From Mycobacterium alsense (lineage in GTDB: Bacteria > Actinomycetota > Actinomycetes > Mycobacteriales > Mycobacteriaceae), in assembly GCF_002086635.1 (NCBI RefSeq), contig NZ_MVHD01000024.1, positions 1 through 64,000 on the forward strand: DNA of 64,000 nucleotides, in the 5' to 3' direction. How positions within the stretch are numbered: position 1 is the first letter of the stretch; every line of letters begins with the position of its first letter. The notes beneath the pieces are model-generated. The model saw only the letters and a program-made list of their open reading frames with translations. It ran no database searches and was not told the origin of the DNA. Position numbers and translations under genes: made by a program. Shown piece by piece: positions 39,286-48,143 of the stretch.

Positions 39286-40269
39286 GTGAACCCGTTGGAA
39301 GCGCTCGGGCTGCAATACCCGGTGATGCAGGCAGGCATGGGCGGCGGCGTGGCCAACGGTGAGCTGGCCGGATCGGTGTCGGCGGCCGGTGCCCTGGGCA
39401 CAGTGGGCATGGCCGACCCGCAGACGTTCGCGGCCGAGCTGCGCCGCGCGGCCATGCTGGCCGGGAAACGGCCGGTAGCGGCGAATCTGTTGGTACCGTT
39501 CATCCGCAGGGCCCACGTCGACGCGTGCGCCGCGGCCGGGGTTCCCCTGGTGGTTCTGCACGGCGGCATCTCGCCGCGGTGGACGGCCGCGCTGCGGTCG
39601 GCGGGCGCCCGCGTGTTCTGCACCGTCGGCAGCGCGATGCAGGCGCGCCGCGCACTGGCCGCCGGTGCGGACGGCCTCGTGGTGCAAGGCGTCGAGGCCG
39701 GTGGACACCTGATGGCCGACCGGACACTGGCCATCACGTTGCCCGAGGTGCTCGAGGCGGTCGATGACGTTCCGGTGCTGGCTGCCGGCGGCGTGGCCGA
39801 CGCCACCGACGTGCGCAGGCTGCTGGCGGCCGGAGCGGCCGGCGCGGTGGCGGGAACCCGGTTCCTGCTCACCGAGGAATCGTCCGCCCATCCCGAGTAC
39901 AAAAAGCGGGTACTGGGTGCCCGGCGAACCATCCGCACGCTGGTTTTCGGGATGGGCTGGCACCTGCCGCACCGGGTGGTGCCGAACGCGGTCACCGACC
40001 GTTGGTGCGCGGGCGACGACTTGGGGCCGCGATGGATGCAGAGACTCAGCCGAGTCAGCGCCCCGCTGGGAAAGGCGCTGCCGTTGAACGCGCTTGGCAC
40101 CGTTGTCTCCCTGCAGCGTGTCGCGCTACCGCTGTACACCCCTGCATTGCCGCTGACCGGGATGAACGCCGCGGTGGTCGATCACGCGGCGCTCTACGCC
40201 GGTGAAACGATCCACCGCATCCGCGACGTTATTCCGGCCACCGACGCCGTAGCGCGGCTCGCGCCATGA
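39286..40269 (+). CDS. NAD(P)H-dependent flavin oxidoreductase (nitronate monooxygenase-like)
   Basis: A 327-residue FMN TIM-barrel enzyme of the 2-nitropropane dioxygenase/nitronate monooxygenase family. Marks: YPVMQAGMGGGVANGELA (about 10-27), GADGLVVQGVEAGGH with the FMN-binding and catalytic His region, and VLAAGGVADATDVRRLLAAGAAGAVAGTRFLLTEES. It may detoxify nitronates or act as a quinone or enoyl reductase. Start GTG 39286; likely cotranscribed with the upstream regulator. Confidence 0.85.
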   Translation: MNPLEALGLQYPVMQAGMGGGVANGELAGSVSAAGALGTVGMADPQTFAAELRRAAMLAGKRPVAANLLVPFIRRAHVDACAAAGVPLVVLHGGISPRWTAALRSAGARVFCTVGSAMQARRALAAGADGLVVQGVEAGGHLMADRTLAITLPEVLEAVDDVPVLAAGGVADATDVRRLLAAGAAGAVAGTRFLLTEESSAHPEYKKRVLGARRTIRTLVFGMGWHLPHRVVPNAVTDRWCAGDDLGPRWMQRLSRVSAPLGKALPLNALGTVVSLQRVALPLYTPALPLTGMNAAVVDHAALYAGETIHRIRDVIPATDAVARLAP

Positions 40270-40332
40270 CCAACGCAACACCACCTCGAGGGCGAACCGC
40301 AGCACCGCCCGCCGACCAGGCACCATAGACGC

Positions 40333-41208
40333 GTGCAGTCACTTCTCTGCGGCCGGCCGGTCGCCGGGGATCGCCCGCTGATCATGGCGATCGTCAACCG
40401 CACCCCGGACTCGTTCTACGACCGGGGTGCGACCTTCGGCGACGAGGCCGCCCGCGACGCCGCCCACCGCGCCATCGCCGACGGCGCGGACGTCATCGAC
40501 ATCGGTGGCGTCAAGGCCGGGCCGGGCGACGCCGTCGACGAGGACACCGAGACCGCCCGGCTGGTGCCGTTCATCGAATGGCTGCGCGGCGCCTACCCGG
40601 ACCAGCTGATCAGCGTCGACACCTGGCGCTCGCGGGTGGCCAAGGTGGCCTGCGCGGCCGGCGCGGACCTGATCAACGACACCTGGGGCGGCATCGACCC
40701 GGGGCTGCCCGAGGTCGCCGCGGAGTTCGGGGCGGGCCTGGTGTGTTCGCACACCGGCGGCGCGCTGCCGCGCACGCGGCCGTTTCGGGTGAGCTACGGG
40801 ACCACCACCCGCGGGGTCGTCGACGACGTCATCCGCCGGGTCACGGCCGCGGCGCGGCGGGCGGTCGCGGCCGGTGTGGCCCGCGACCGGGTGCTGATCG
40901 ACCCCGCCCACGACTTCGGCAAGAACACCTTCCACGGGCTGGCATTGCTGCGCCACGTGGGCGATCTCGTCGACACCGGCTGGCCGGTTCTGCTCGCTTT
41001 GAGCAACAAGGACTTCGTCGGGGAGACTCTGGGTGTGGAATTGACCGAACGCCTCGAGGGGACGCTCGCGGCCACGGCGCTGGCGGCGGCGGCCGGCGTG
41101 CGGATGTTCCGGGTGCACGAGGTCGCGGCCACCCGCCGGGTGCTCGAGATGGTGTCGTCCATCCAGGGGACCCGCCCGCCGGCGCGCACGGTGAGGGGAC
41201 TGGCATGA
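40333..41208 (+). CDS. folP2: Dihydropteroate synthase-like protein FolP2
   Basis: A 291-residue DHPS-fold TIM barrel. It keeps IMAIVNRTPDSFYDRGATF and DVIDIGGVKAGPGDAV (where true DHPS has DIGGESTRPG), ISVDTWRS and LINDTWGG. The altered pterin/pABA loops match Rv1207 (FolP2), which is not the main folate DHPS. The gene leads the gpgS operon (ATGA overlap with gpgS), so a role linked to polysaccharide metabolism has been considered. Start GTG 40333. Confidence 0.93.
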   Translation: MQSLLCGRPVAGDRPLIMAIVNRTPDSFYDRGATFGDEAARDAAHRAIADGADVIDIGGVKAGPGDAVDEDTETARLVPFIEWLRGAYPDQLISVDTWRSRVAKVACAAGADLINDTWGGIDPGLPEVAAEFGAGLVCSHTGGALPRTRPFRVSYGTTTRGVVDDVIRRVTAAARRAVAAGVARDRVLIDPAHDFGKNTFHGLALLRHVGDLVDTGWPVLLALSNKDFVGETLGVELTERLEGTLAATALAAAAGVRMFRVHEVAATRRVLEMVSSIQGTRPPARTVRGLA

Positions 41209-42200
41209 CGGAGCTGGTGGACCTCGCCAGCGAGGGCGTCCTCGCCGCGCGGCCTGGCGACGTCTGGCTGTCCGACCGCAACTGGAGCCGCCCCGCCTGG
41301 ACCGTCGGCGAACTGCAGGACGCGAAGGCCGGGCGGACCATCTCGGTGGTGCTGCCCGCCCTCAACGAGGAGGCGACCGTCGAGTCGGTGATCGAGAGCA
41401 TCACGCCGCTGGTCGACGGCCTCGTCGACGAGCTCATCGTGCTGGACTCCGGCTCGACCGACGACACCGAGATCCGCGCGATCGCCGCGGGCGCCCGCGT
41501 CGTCAGCCGCGAACAGGCGCTGCCCGAGGTGCCCACCCGGCCCGGCAAGGGCGAGGCGCTGTGGCGTTCGCTCGCGGCCACCAGCGGCGACATCGTCGTG
41601 TTCGTCGACTCCGACCTGATCGATCCGCACCCGATGTTCGTGCCGTGGCTGGTGGCCCCGCTGCTCACCGGCCCACCCTCCCGCGGCGTTCACCTGGTCA
41701 AAAGCTTCTACCGGCGGCCGTTGACGGTCGGCGACGCGGACGCCGGCGCCGACGCCACCGGCGGCGGACGGGTGACCGAGCTGGTGGCGCGGCCGCTGCT
41801 CGCGGCGCTGCGACCGGAGCTCGGCGGCATCCTGCAGCCGCTCGGCGGCGAGTACGCGGCCAGCCGGGAGCTGCTGACGTCGCTGCCGTTCGCCCCGGGC
41901 TACGGCGTGGAGATCGGCCTGCTGGTGGACACCTTCGACCGGCTGGGGCTGGACGCGATCGCCCAGGTCAACCTCGGGGTGCGGGCGCACCGCAACCGGC
42001 CGCTGGCCGAGCTGGGCGCGATGAGCCGCCAGGTCATCGCGACCCTGCTGTCGCGCTGCGGGATCCCCGACTCCGGGGTCGGGCTGACGCAGTTTTTCGC
42101 CGACGGGCCCGACGGCTCCGATCTGCAGGCCTACACCGCGCACACCGCGCCGGTGTCGCTGGAGGACCGCCCGCCGATGAACGGCGTGCGGCCACGCTGA
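41205..42200 (+). CDS. gpgS: Glucosyl-3-phosphoglycerate synthase GpgS
   Basis: A 331-residue GT81 glycosyltransferase that transfers glucose from UDP-glucose to 3-phosphoglycerate, the first committed step of methylglucose lipopolysaccharide synthesis. Visible are SVVLPALNEEATVESVIESI (about 46-65), VLDSGSTDDTE, and the DSDLIDPHP metal-binding DXD near 134. LGGEYAASRELL is the acceptor-site region. The ATG overlaps the folP2 stop. The M. tuberculosis homologue is Rv1208. Confidence 0.95.
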   Translation: MTELVDLASEGVLAARPGDVWLSDRNWSRPAWTVGELQDAKAGRTISVVLPALNEEATVESVIESITPLVDGLVDELIVLDSGSTDDTEIRAIAAGARVVSREQALPEVPTRPGKGEALWRSLAATSGDIVVFVDSDLIDPHPMFVPWLVAPLLTGPPSRGVHLVKSFYRRPLTVGDADAGADATGGGRVTELVARPLLAALRPELGGILQPLGGEYAASRELLTSLPFAPGYGVEIGLLVDTFDRLGLDAIAQVNLGVRAHRNRPLAELGAMSRQVIATLLSRCGIPDSGVGLTQFFADGPDGSDLQAYTAHTAPVSLEDRPPMNGVRPR

Positions 42201-42233
42201 CCGCTGTCGGCGGTATAGGGCAATATCGAACGC

Positions 42234-42608
42234 GTGGCGTTGGTGTTGTTGTACCTGGTCGTGCTGGTCCTGGTGGCGATCGTGTTGTTCGGCGCGGCCA
42301 GCCTGCTGTTCGGTCGCGGCGAGCAGCTGCCGCCGTTGCCGCGGGGGACGACGGCCACGGTGCTGCCCGCCTACGGTGTCACCGGCGCCGACGTCGACGC
42401 CGTGAAGTTCACCCAGGTGCTGCGCGGCTACAAGACCAGCGAGGTGGACTGGGTGCTCGACCGGCTCGCCCGCGAGCTCGAGGCGCTGCGCGGCCAGCTG
42501 GCCTCGGCCTTGGAGGCGCACGCGGCGCCGGGGGCCGGGAGCGAGACCGAGGGCGGGAGCGATTCGGTGGAACCGCAAGACGCAGAGGATCGTCAGGACA
42601 CAGTGTGA
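42234..42608 (+). CDS. DivIVA-domain membrane-anchored protein (Rv1209-like)
   Basis: A 124-residue protein with one N-terminal transmembrane helix (LVLLYLVVLVLVAIVLFGAASLLF, about 2-25), a Pro-rich linker and a DivIVA-type segment (KFTQVLRGYKTSEVDWVLDRLARELEALRGQLASALEAH). The GYKTSEVD motif is typical of DivIVA/GpsB-like N domains. It may localise to the septum or pole. Start GTG 42234; the stop overlaps tagA (GTGA). Confidence 0.85.
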   Translation: MALVLLYLVVLVLVAIVLFGAASLLFGRGEQLPPLPRGTTATVLPAYGVTGADVDAVKFTQVLRGYKTSEVDWVLDRLARELEALRGQLASALEAHAAPGAGSETEGGSDSVEPQDAEDRQDTV

Positions 42609-43186
42609 GCGATGACGAGCGGGTCCGGTGCGGCTGGGCGGCCACCCGGCCCGGGCCGGACTTCGAGATGTACCGGGACTACCACGACCAGGAATGGGGG
42701 CGCCCGCTGCGCGACGGGGTGGCCCTGTTCGAGCGGATGAGCCTCGAGGCCTTCCAGAGTGGGCTGTCGTGGCTGATCATCCTGCGCAAACGGGAGAACT
42801 TCCGGCGCGCCTTCGCCGGGTTCGACATCGAAACCGTCGCCGGCTACACCGAGGCCGACGTGGCGCGCCTGATGGCCGACCAGGGCATCGTGCGCAACCG
42901 CGCCAAGATCGACGCCACCATCGCCAACGCCCGCGCCGCCGCCGACCTGGGTTCCGCGGAGGACCTGTCCAAGCTGCTGTGGTCGTTCGCCCCGTCGCCG
43001 CGGCCCCGGCCCACCGACGCGTCCGAAATCCCCTCGGCCACCGACGAATCGAGGGCCATGGCCCGGGAGCTGAAACGGCGCGGGTTCCGCTTCGTCGGGC
43101 CGACCACCGCCTATGCGCTGATGCAGGCGACAGGCATGGTCGACGACCATGTTCGCGATTGCTGGGTGCCCGCCGCGACGCTCTGA
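42605..43186 (+). CDS. tagA: DNA-3-methyladenine glycosylase I TagA
   Basis: A 193-residue base-excision repair enzyme. RCGWAATRPGPDFEMYRDYHDQEWGRPLRDGVALFERMSLEAFQSGLSW is the TAG signature, with the zinc-binding Cys near 9 and the His-x-x-Asp/Cys pair near the C terminus (DDHVRDCWV). It removes 3-methyladenine from DNA. The GTG start overlaps the stop of the DivIVA-like gene. Homologue of Rv1210. Confidence 0.94.
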   Translation: MSDDERVRCGWAATRPGPDFEMYRDYHDQEWGRPLRDGVALFERMSLEAFQSGLSWLIILRKRENFRRAFAGFDIETVAGYTEADVARLMADQGIVRNRAKIDATIANARAAADLGSAEDLSKLLWSFAPSPRPRPTDASEIPSATDESRAMARELKRRGFRFVGPTTAYALMQATGMVDDHVRDCWVPAATL

Positions 43187-43363
43187 CGACCCGTTGGGGC
43201 GTCACAAGCGGGTCTTTGTGTTCCCGCGGACCCGGATAGGGAACAATGGGGGGGTGATTTGGCACTTCAACGTCGGGTATGGCTGGAAATCCACTGGCGG
43301 GGCATGCTCGGCGCCGACCAGGTCCGCGAAGCCGGGCCAGCTCGAATCTGGAGGGAGCACTCG

Positions 43364-43531
43364 ATGGCGGCGATGAAGCCCCGTACCGGAGACGGTCCTT
43401 TGGAAGCGACCAAGGAGGGGCGCGGCATCGTTATGCGGGTACCGCTCGAGGGTGGCGGTCGGCTGGTCGTGGAGCTGACGCCCGACGAAGCCGCCGCCCT
43501 GGGCGACGAACTCAAGGGCGTCACCAGCTAG
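43364..43531 (+). CDS. DUF3117 protein (Rv1211-like)
   Basis: A 55-residue protein, MAAMKPRTGDGPLEATKEG..., belonging to the highly conserved actinobacterial DUF3117 family. A GGAGGG ribosome site lies 8 bases before ATG 43364. Function unknown. Its convergent neighbour glgM ends 8 bases later. Confidence 0.93.
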   Translation: MAAMKPRTGDGPLEATKEGRGIVMRVPLEGGGRLVVELTPDEAAALGDELKGVTS

Positions 43532-43538
43532 AGGCCGC

Positions 43539-44702
43539 TTACGCGCGCACCTTCCGGTAGATCTCCAGCGTCTGCTCGGCAACCTGCGCCCACGAGAAGT
43601 CCTCGACGCAGCGCTGGCGGCCCGCCTCGCCGTAGCGCTTCGCCTTGTCCGGCTCGGCGACCAGCTCGTTCACCGCTTCGGCCAGTTCGGTCTCGAAACG
43701 CGTCGGGTCGTCGGCGTCGTAATGCACCAGCGAGCCGGTGACACCGTCGGCGACCGTCTCGGGGATCCCGCCGACGTCGGAGGCCACCACCGCGGTCGCG
43801 CACGCCATCGCTTCGAGGTTCACGATCCCCAATGGCTCGTACACCGACGGGCAAACGAAGACCCTTGCCGCCGAGAGTATTTCGCGTATCTCCGCGATGG
43901 GCAGCATTTCCCGGATCCAGAACACCTCGTCGCGGGCGCGGGCCAGCTCGGTGATCGCGGTCCCGACCTCGTCGGCCAGCTCCGGGGTGTCGGCGGCGCC
44001 GGCGCACAGCACCACCTGCACGCCCGGGGCGAAGCGGTGCGCGGCGGCCACCAGGTGGGCCACGCCCTTCTGCCGGGTGATCCGCCCGACGAACGCCACG
44101 ATGGGCCGGCGCGGATCGACCCCGAGTTCGCTCAGCAACGACCCGGTTTCCCGCGGGGCGGCGGGGTACCAGACGTTGGCGTCGACCCCGTTGCGGATGA
44201 CGTGCACCAGGCTCGGGTCCAGCGTGGGATACACGCGCAGGATGTCCTCCCGCATCGCCGCGCTGACGGCGATGACGGCGTCGGCGCCCAGCACCGCCGT
44301 CCGCTCCACCCACGTGGACACGCGGTAGCCGCCGCCGAGCTGCTCGGCCTTCCACGGGCGCAGCGGCTCGAGCGAGTGCGCGGTCAGGACGTGCGGGATG
44401 TCGTAGAGCAACGCGGTCAGGTGCCCGGCCAGGCCGGCGTACCAGGTGTGCGAGTGCACGACGGTGGCCGCCGATGCGGCGTTGGCCATCATCAGGTCCG
44501 CCGACAACGCGGACAGCGCCGGGTTGGCGCCGTGCATGCGCGGGTCGGGTTGCTGCGCGAAGGCGTCCGGGCGGGGCGCGCCGATGCAGTGCACGTCGAC
44601 CGCGCACAGCCGCCGCAGCTGGGCGACGAGCTCGGTGACGTGTACCCCGGCGCCGCCGTAGACCTCGGGCGGGTACTCCCGGGTCATCATCGCGACGCGC
44701 AT
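43539..44702 (-). CDS. glgM: Glycosyltransferase GlgM (annotated glgA, Rv1212c-like)
   Basis: A 387-residue GT4 enzyme. MMTREYPPEVYGGAGVHVTELV at the N terminus and VFVCPSVYEPLGIVNLEAMACATAVVASDVGGIPE near 285-320 are the family signatures. In mycobacteria this protein makes maltose-1-phosphate from ADP-glucose and glucose-1-phosphate, feeding alpha-glucan synthesis with GlgE. It is divergent from glgC, which makes the ADP-glucose. ATG 44702 is chosen by homology; the frame stays open upstream through the tandem repeat. Confidence 0.93.
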   Translation of the reverse strand: MRVAMMTREYPPEVYGGAGVHVTELVAQLRRLCAVDVHCIGAPRPDAFAQQPDPRMHGANPALSALSADLMMANAASAATVVHSHTWYAGLAGHLTALLYDIPHVLTAHSLEPLRPWKAEQLGGGYRVSTWVERTAVLGADAVIAVSAAMREDILRVYPTLDPSLVHVIRNGVDANVWYPAAPRETGSLLSELGVDPRRPIVAFVGRITRQKGVAHLVAAAHRFAPGVQVVLCAGAADTPELADEVGTAITELARARDEVFWIREMLPIAEIREILSAARVFVCPSVYEPLGIVNLEAMACATAVVASDVGGIPETVADGVTGSLVHYDADDPTRFETELAEAVNELVAEPDKAKRYGEAGRQRCVEDFSWAQVAEQTLEIYRKVRA

Positions 44703-44719
44703 ACTCCGCACCGTAGTTC

Positions 44720-45031
44720 GGCGACGCGGCCGCCCGCGAGTCGGGCGGGTGCGGAGCCGGAGGATTGGGCGGCGTCGGCGACGCGGCCGCCCGCGAGTCG
44801 GGCGGGTGCGGAGCCGGAGGATTGGGCGGCGTCGGCGACGCGGCCGCACGCGAGTCGGGCGGGTGCGGAGCCGGAGGATTGGGCGGCGTCGGCGACGCGG
44901 CCGCCCGCGAGTCGGGCGGGTGCGGAGCCGGAGGGTTGGGCGGCGTCGGCGACGCGGCCGCCCGCGAGTCGGGCGGGTGCGGAGCCGGAGGATTGGGCGG
45001 CGTCGGCGACGCGGCCGCCCGCGAGTCGGGG
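44720..45031. repeat. 57-bp tandem repeat, about 5.5 copies
   Basis: Five near-identical 57-base units (44720-44776, 44777-44833, 44834-44890, 44891-44947, 44948-45004) and a partial sixth (to about 45031). The units differ at only a few positions (C to A near 44847, A to G near 44937). Each unit contains a hairpin CCGCCCG-CGAGT-CGGGCGG. The period is a multiple of three, so several frames stay open, but no protein is implied. It occupies the divergent promoter region of glgM and glgC and is a candidate VNTR locus. Confidence 0.92.
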
Positions 45032-45176
45032 CTTGGGCAATAATGGAGGAATCGGGTCCCGGGAACTCAACAAGAATCGGACGAGCAGCAGAAAAAACTG
45101 GGCCAAATTCGTTGACGGACAGGGGCCACTTCCGTTCCCGCTGGCAGCGGTTGGCGGCGGCCGATAGTTTGGAACC
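45032..45176. other. Remainder of the glgM-glgC divergent intergenic region
   Basis: No gene is seen. The stretch 45060-45120 is AT-richer (for example AGCAGAAAAAACTGGG) and is the likely site of the glgC promoter. TAGTTT at 45165-45170 lies 6 bases before the glgC ATG and could be a -10 for a leaderless transcript, but no -35 is convincing. Confidence 0.35.
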
Positions 45177-46391
45177 ATGAGGGAAGCGCCACACGTGCTG
45201 GGCATTGTCCTGGCCGGCGGTGAGGGCAAGCGGTTGTACCCCCTGACCGCGGACCGGGCCAAACCCGCCGTTCCCTTCGGGGGCGCCTACCGGCTGATCG
45301 ATTTCGTCCTGTCCAACCTCGTCAACGCCCGCTATTTGCGGATCTGCGTTCTGACCCAATACAAGTCGCATTCACTCGACCGCCACATTTCGCAAAACTG
45401 GCGTCTGTCGGGTCTGGCCGGTGAATACATCACGCCGGTGCCGGCCCAGCAGCGCCTGGGGCCGCGCTGGTACACCGGCTCGGCCGACGCGATTTATCAG
45501 TCGCTCAACCTGATCTACGACGAAGATCCCGATTACCTAGTCGTTTTCGGCGCCGACCACGTCTACCGGATGGACCCCGAGCAGATGGTCCGGTTCCACA
45601 TCGACAGCGGGGCCGGCGCGACGGTGGCCGGCATCCGGGTGCCACGCGCCGAGGCCACGGCGTTCGGCTGCATCGACTCCGACGAGTCCGGCCGCATCCG
45701 CGATTTCGTGGAGAAGCCCTTGGATCCGCCCGCGACCCCCGGCGATCCCGCCTCGACGTTCGCGTCGATGGGCAACTACATCTTCACCACCAAGGTGCTC
45801 GTCGACGCGATTCGCGCCGACGCCGAGGACGACCACTCGGATCACGACATGGGCGGTGACATCATCCCGCGGCTGGTGGCCGACGGGATGGCCGCGGTCT
45901 ACGACTTTTCCGACAACGAGGTGCCCGGCGCCACCGACCGCGACCGCGGATACTGGCGCGACGTCGGGACGCTCGACGCGTTCTACGACGCGCACATGGA
46001 CCTGGTGTCGGTGCATCCGGTGTTCAACCTCTACAACAAGCGCTGGCCGATCCGCGGCGAGTCGGAGAACCTCGCGCCGGCCAAGTTCGTCAACGGCGGC
46101 TCGGCCCAGGAGTCCGTGGTGGGCGCCGGCAGCATCATCTCGGCGGCGTCCGTGCGCAACTCGGTGCTGTCGTCGAACGTCGTCGTCGACGACGGCGCGA
46201 TCGTGGAGGGCAGCGTCATCATGCCGGGCGCCCGGGTCGGGCGTGGCGCGGTGGTGCGGCACGCGATCCTGGACAAGAACGTCGTCGTCGGGCCCGGGGA
46301 GATGGTCGGCGTGGACCTGGAAAAGGACCGCGAGCGCTTCGCGATCAGCGCGGGCGGCGTGGTCGCCGTGGGCAAGGGCGTGTGGATCTAG
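45177..46391 (+). CDS. glgC: Glucose-1-phosphate adenylyltransferase GlgC
   Basis: A 404-residue enzyme that makes ADP-glucose from ATP and glucose-1-phosphate. [28 protein letters not shown] is the nucleotide-binding signature; the C-terminal left-handed beta-helix begins near 300 ([25 protein letters not shown]). It supplies GlgM across the repeat region, as Rv1213 does. Start ATG 45177. Confidence 0.97.
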   Translation: MREAPHVLGIVLAGGEGKRLYPLTADRAKPAVPFGGAYRLIDFVLSNLVNARYLRICVLTQYKSHSLDRHISQNWRLSGLAGEYITPVPAQQRLGPRWYTGSADAIYQSLNLIYDEDPDYLVVFGADHVYRMDPEQMVRFHIDSGAGATVAGIRVPRAEATAFGCIDSDESGRIRDFVEKPLDPPATPGDPASTFASMGNYIFTTKVLVDAIRADAEDDHSDHDMGGDIIPRLVADGMAAVYDFSDNEVPGATDRDRGYWRDVGTLDAFYDAHMDLVSVHPVFNLYNKRWPIRGESENLAPAKFVNGGSAQESVVGAGSIISAASVRNSVLSSNVVVDDGAIVEGSVIMPGARVGRGAVVRHAILDKNVVVGPGEMVGVDLEKDRERFAISAGGVVAVGKGVWI

Positions 46392-46416
46392 GGTCCCCTC
46401 GTCTTGCTCGACGTCC

Positions 46417-48117
46417 TCAGGGAATCTCCGGGATCAGCAGGTGGGCGTCGAAACCCGGCCCCCAGTGCAGGGTGATGCGGCCGCGCGGCGAGCCGGCGTA
46501 GGCCGCGGGCAGCTGACCGGTCAGCGGGTTGGCCGGGCACAGCCAGCGCCCGGCCACCACCAGTCGCAGCTGCTCACCCGCGCGGAACAGCGTCGCCGAC
46601 GGGCCCAGCGCGACGTCGACCGCCACGACCTCGCCGGGGGAGACGGGCCGCGGCTCGGCGCATGCCGCGACCGGCTCCCACGGCCGCGACAGCTCGGGGT
46701 CCAGCGCGCGCAACGCGACGCGCTGCCAGCCCGTGGTCACCCTGTCGCGGCCGTAGCCGTAGGACCCCTCGAAGCCGACGAACCGGTCCCCGAACCGGCC
46801 CGCGCGCCACTTCTCCACCCCGACGAACAGGTTGGCGTCGTCGCAGCCGGCCAATTCGACCCACAACCGCGCGGCCATGGGCCCGGTCAGTTCGGTGTCC
46901 TCGGGCAGGATCCAGCTGAATGACGCTGCGCGCGAGCCGGTTTCGAACGTGACGCTACCCGCCTCCACCGCCCGCTCGGGTGTCAGCGTCCCGGGCCCGG
47001 CGAGATGTATTGGCCGCCAACGGGTGCGGGCCAGCGGCCATTCGGCCTCTTCGCGCACCGCGGCGACGGTGTCGCGGTCCTCGCGCACCTCGAGGCGCAC
47101 GGTGCGCGAGCCGGCCCCGACATTTGGGCCATCCAGCACGCCGCGGAAGAACCGCAGCTGTTCGTCCAGCGCGGCTTGGGAGTAGAACGTCGCCCACTTG
47201 CCGCCGCGATGCGTGTAGAGGCGGGCGTGGGCGGAACCGGCGTGGGTGAACGCCCGCACCGAGCCGCGGGAGTGCAGGTTGTTGTCGGAGAAGCTGCCGC
47301 AGACCAGCATGGGCACCGTGATCGCCGACAAGTCGGGCACCAGCGAGCGCCAGAACTCGTCGCGCAGCGGGTGCTCGTCCTGGGCGCGCTCGAGGTCGTA
47401 GGCCTGCCGCGTGCCGCGGCGGACGTTGCGCGACCACATCCGCGTGAAGCCGGTTTCGCGGACGCCGCCGGGGAAGGTCAGGTCGCGATAGGCGTCGGTG
47501 AAGCCTTCCCACGGGCAGATCGCCCGCAGCGCCGGCGGTTGCAGGGCGGCGACGGCGTACTGGCTGATGGCCAAATACGACACCCCCAGCATGACGACGT
47601 TGCCGTCGCACCACGGTTGGCCGGCGATCCACTGCACCAGGTCGTAGGTGTCCTCGGCCTCCTGGCGCGACAGCAGCTTTCCCGTGCCGTCCGAGCGCCC
47701 GCAGCCGCGGGAGTCGGCGTTGACGACGGTGAAACCGCGCGCCGTCCACCACGCCGGATCCGGTGCCTCCCAGCCGGTCAGCGCCGAGAAACTCACCGAT
47801 TGCGGCTGGCGCAACACGCGGTATTGCGCCGAGAACGTCCACCTCCTGCCCCGCCGCTTCGGCAGGTTGTCCTTGCCGTAGGGGTGGATGCTCAAGATGA
47901 CCGGACGGGGGTCGCCAGGGCGGCGAAAGACGTTGATCCGCAACACGGTTCCGTCCCGGGTCGGGACTTCGGTGTCGCGGTCGACCACGAGGTCGGCCGG
48001 CGGGTCGGTGACCGTGACCGGCGGCTTGGCGATGCCGCGGACGCGGCGCACGGCGTACCGCAGCGCGCCCGGGCGCCGCCACGGCCGGTCGAGCGCGGGT
48101 GCCGTGTTGAGTGCCAC
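46417..48117 (-). CDS. CocE/NonD-family acyl hydrolase (Rv1215c-like)
   Basis: A 566-residue X-Pro dipeptidyl-peptidase/cocaine-esterase-like serine hydrolase. The alpha/beta core shows VNADSRGCGRSDGTG, the nucleophile motif MLGVSYLA and the acid/His regions; the C-terminal third is the jelly-roll CocE domain (FVGFEGSYGYGRDRVTTGWQRVALRALD). The natural substrate is unknown. Convergent with glgC, as in M. tuberculosis except that the PE14 gene (Rv1214c) is absent between them. Confidence 0.9.
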   Translation of the reverse strand: MALNTAPALDRPWRRPGALRYAVRRVRGIAKPPVTVTDPPADLVVDRDTEVPTRDGTVLRINVFRRPGDPRPVILSIHPYGKDNLPKRRGRRWTFSAQYRVLRQPQSVSFSALTGWEAPDPAWWTARGFTVVNADSRGCGRSDGTGKLLSRQEAEDTYDLVQWIAGQPWCDGNVVMLGVSYLAISQYAVAALQPPALRAICPWEGFTDAYRDLTFPGGVRETGFTRMWSRNVRRGTRQAYDLERAQDEHPLRDEFWRSLVPDLSAITVPMLVCGSFSDNNLHSRGSVRAFTHAGSAHARLYTHRGGKWATFYSQAALDEQLRFFRGVLDGPNVGAGSRTVRLEVREDRDTVAAVREEAEWPLARTRWRPIHLAGPGTLTPERAVEAGSVTFETGSRAASFSWILPEDTELTGPMAARLWVELAGCDDANLFVGVEKWRAGRFGDRFVGFEGSYGYGRDRVTTGWQRVALRALDPELSRPWEPVAACAEPRPVSPGEVVAVDVALGPSATLFRAGEQLRLVVAGRWLCPANPLTGQLPAAYAGSPRGRITLHWGPGFDAHLLIPEIP

Positions 48118-48143
48118 GCCGCTACCTTAGAGCGATTTCGGCG

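Noticed and set aside
44749..45180. Repetitive ORF coding for Arg-rich 19-residue repeats across the tandem repeat
   Set aside because: The 57-bp period keeps several frames open by arithmetic alone; no ribosome site or homologue, and it lies in the divergent promoter region.
43539..45371. N-terminal extension of GlgM through the tandem repeat and into glgC
   Set aside because: The family start MRVAMMTREYPPEVYGG is conserved at 44702, and the extension overlaps glgC on the other strand.
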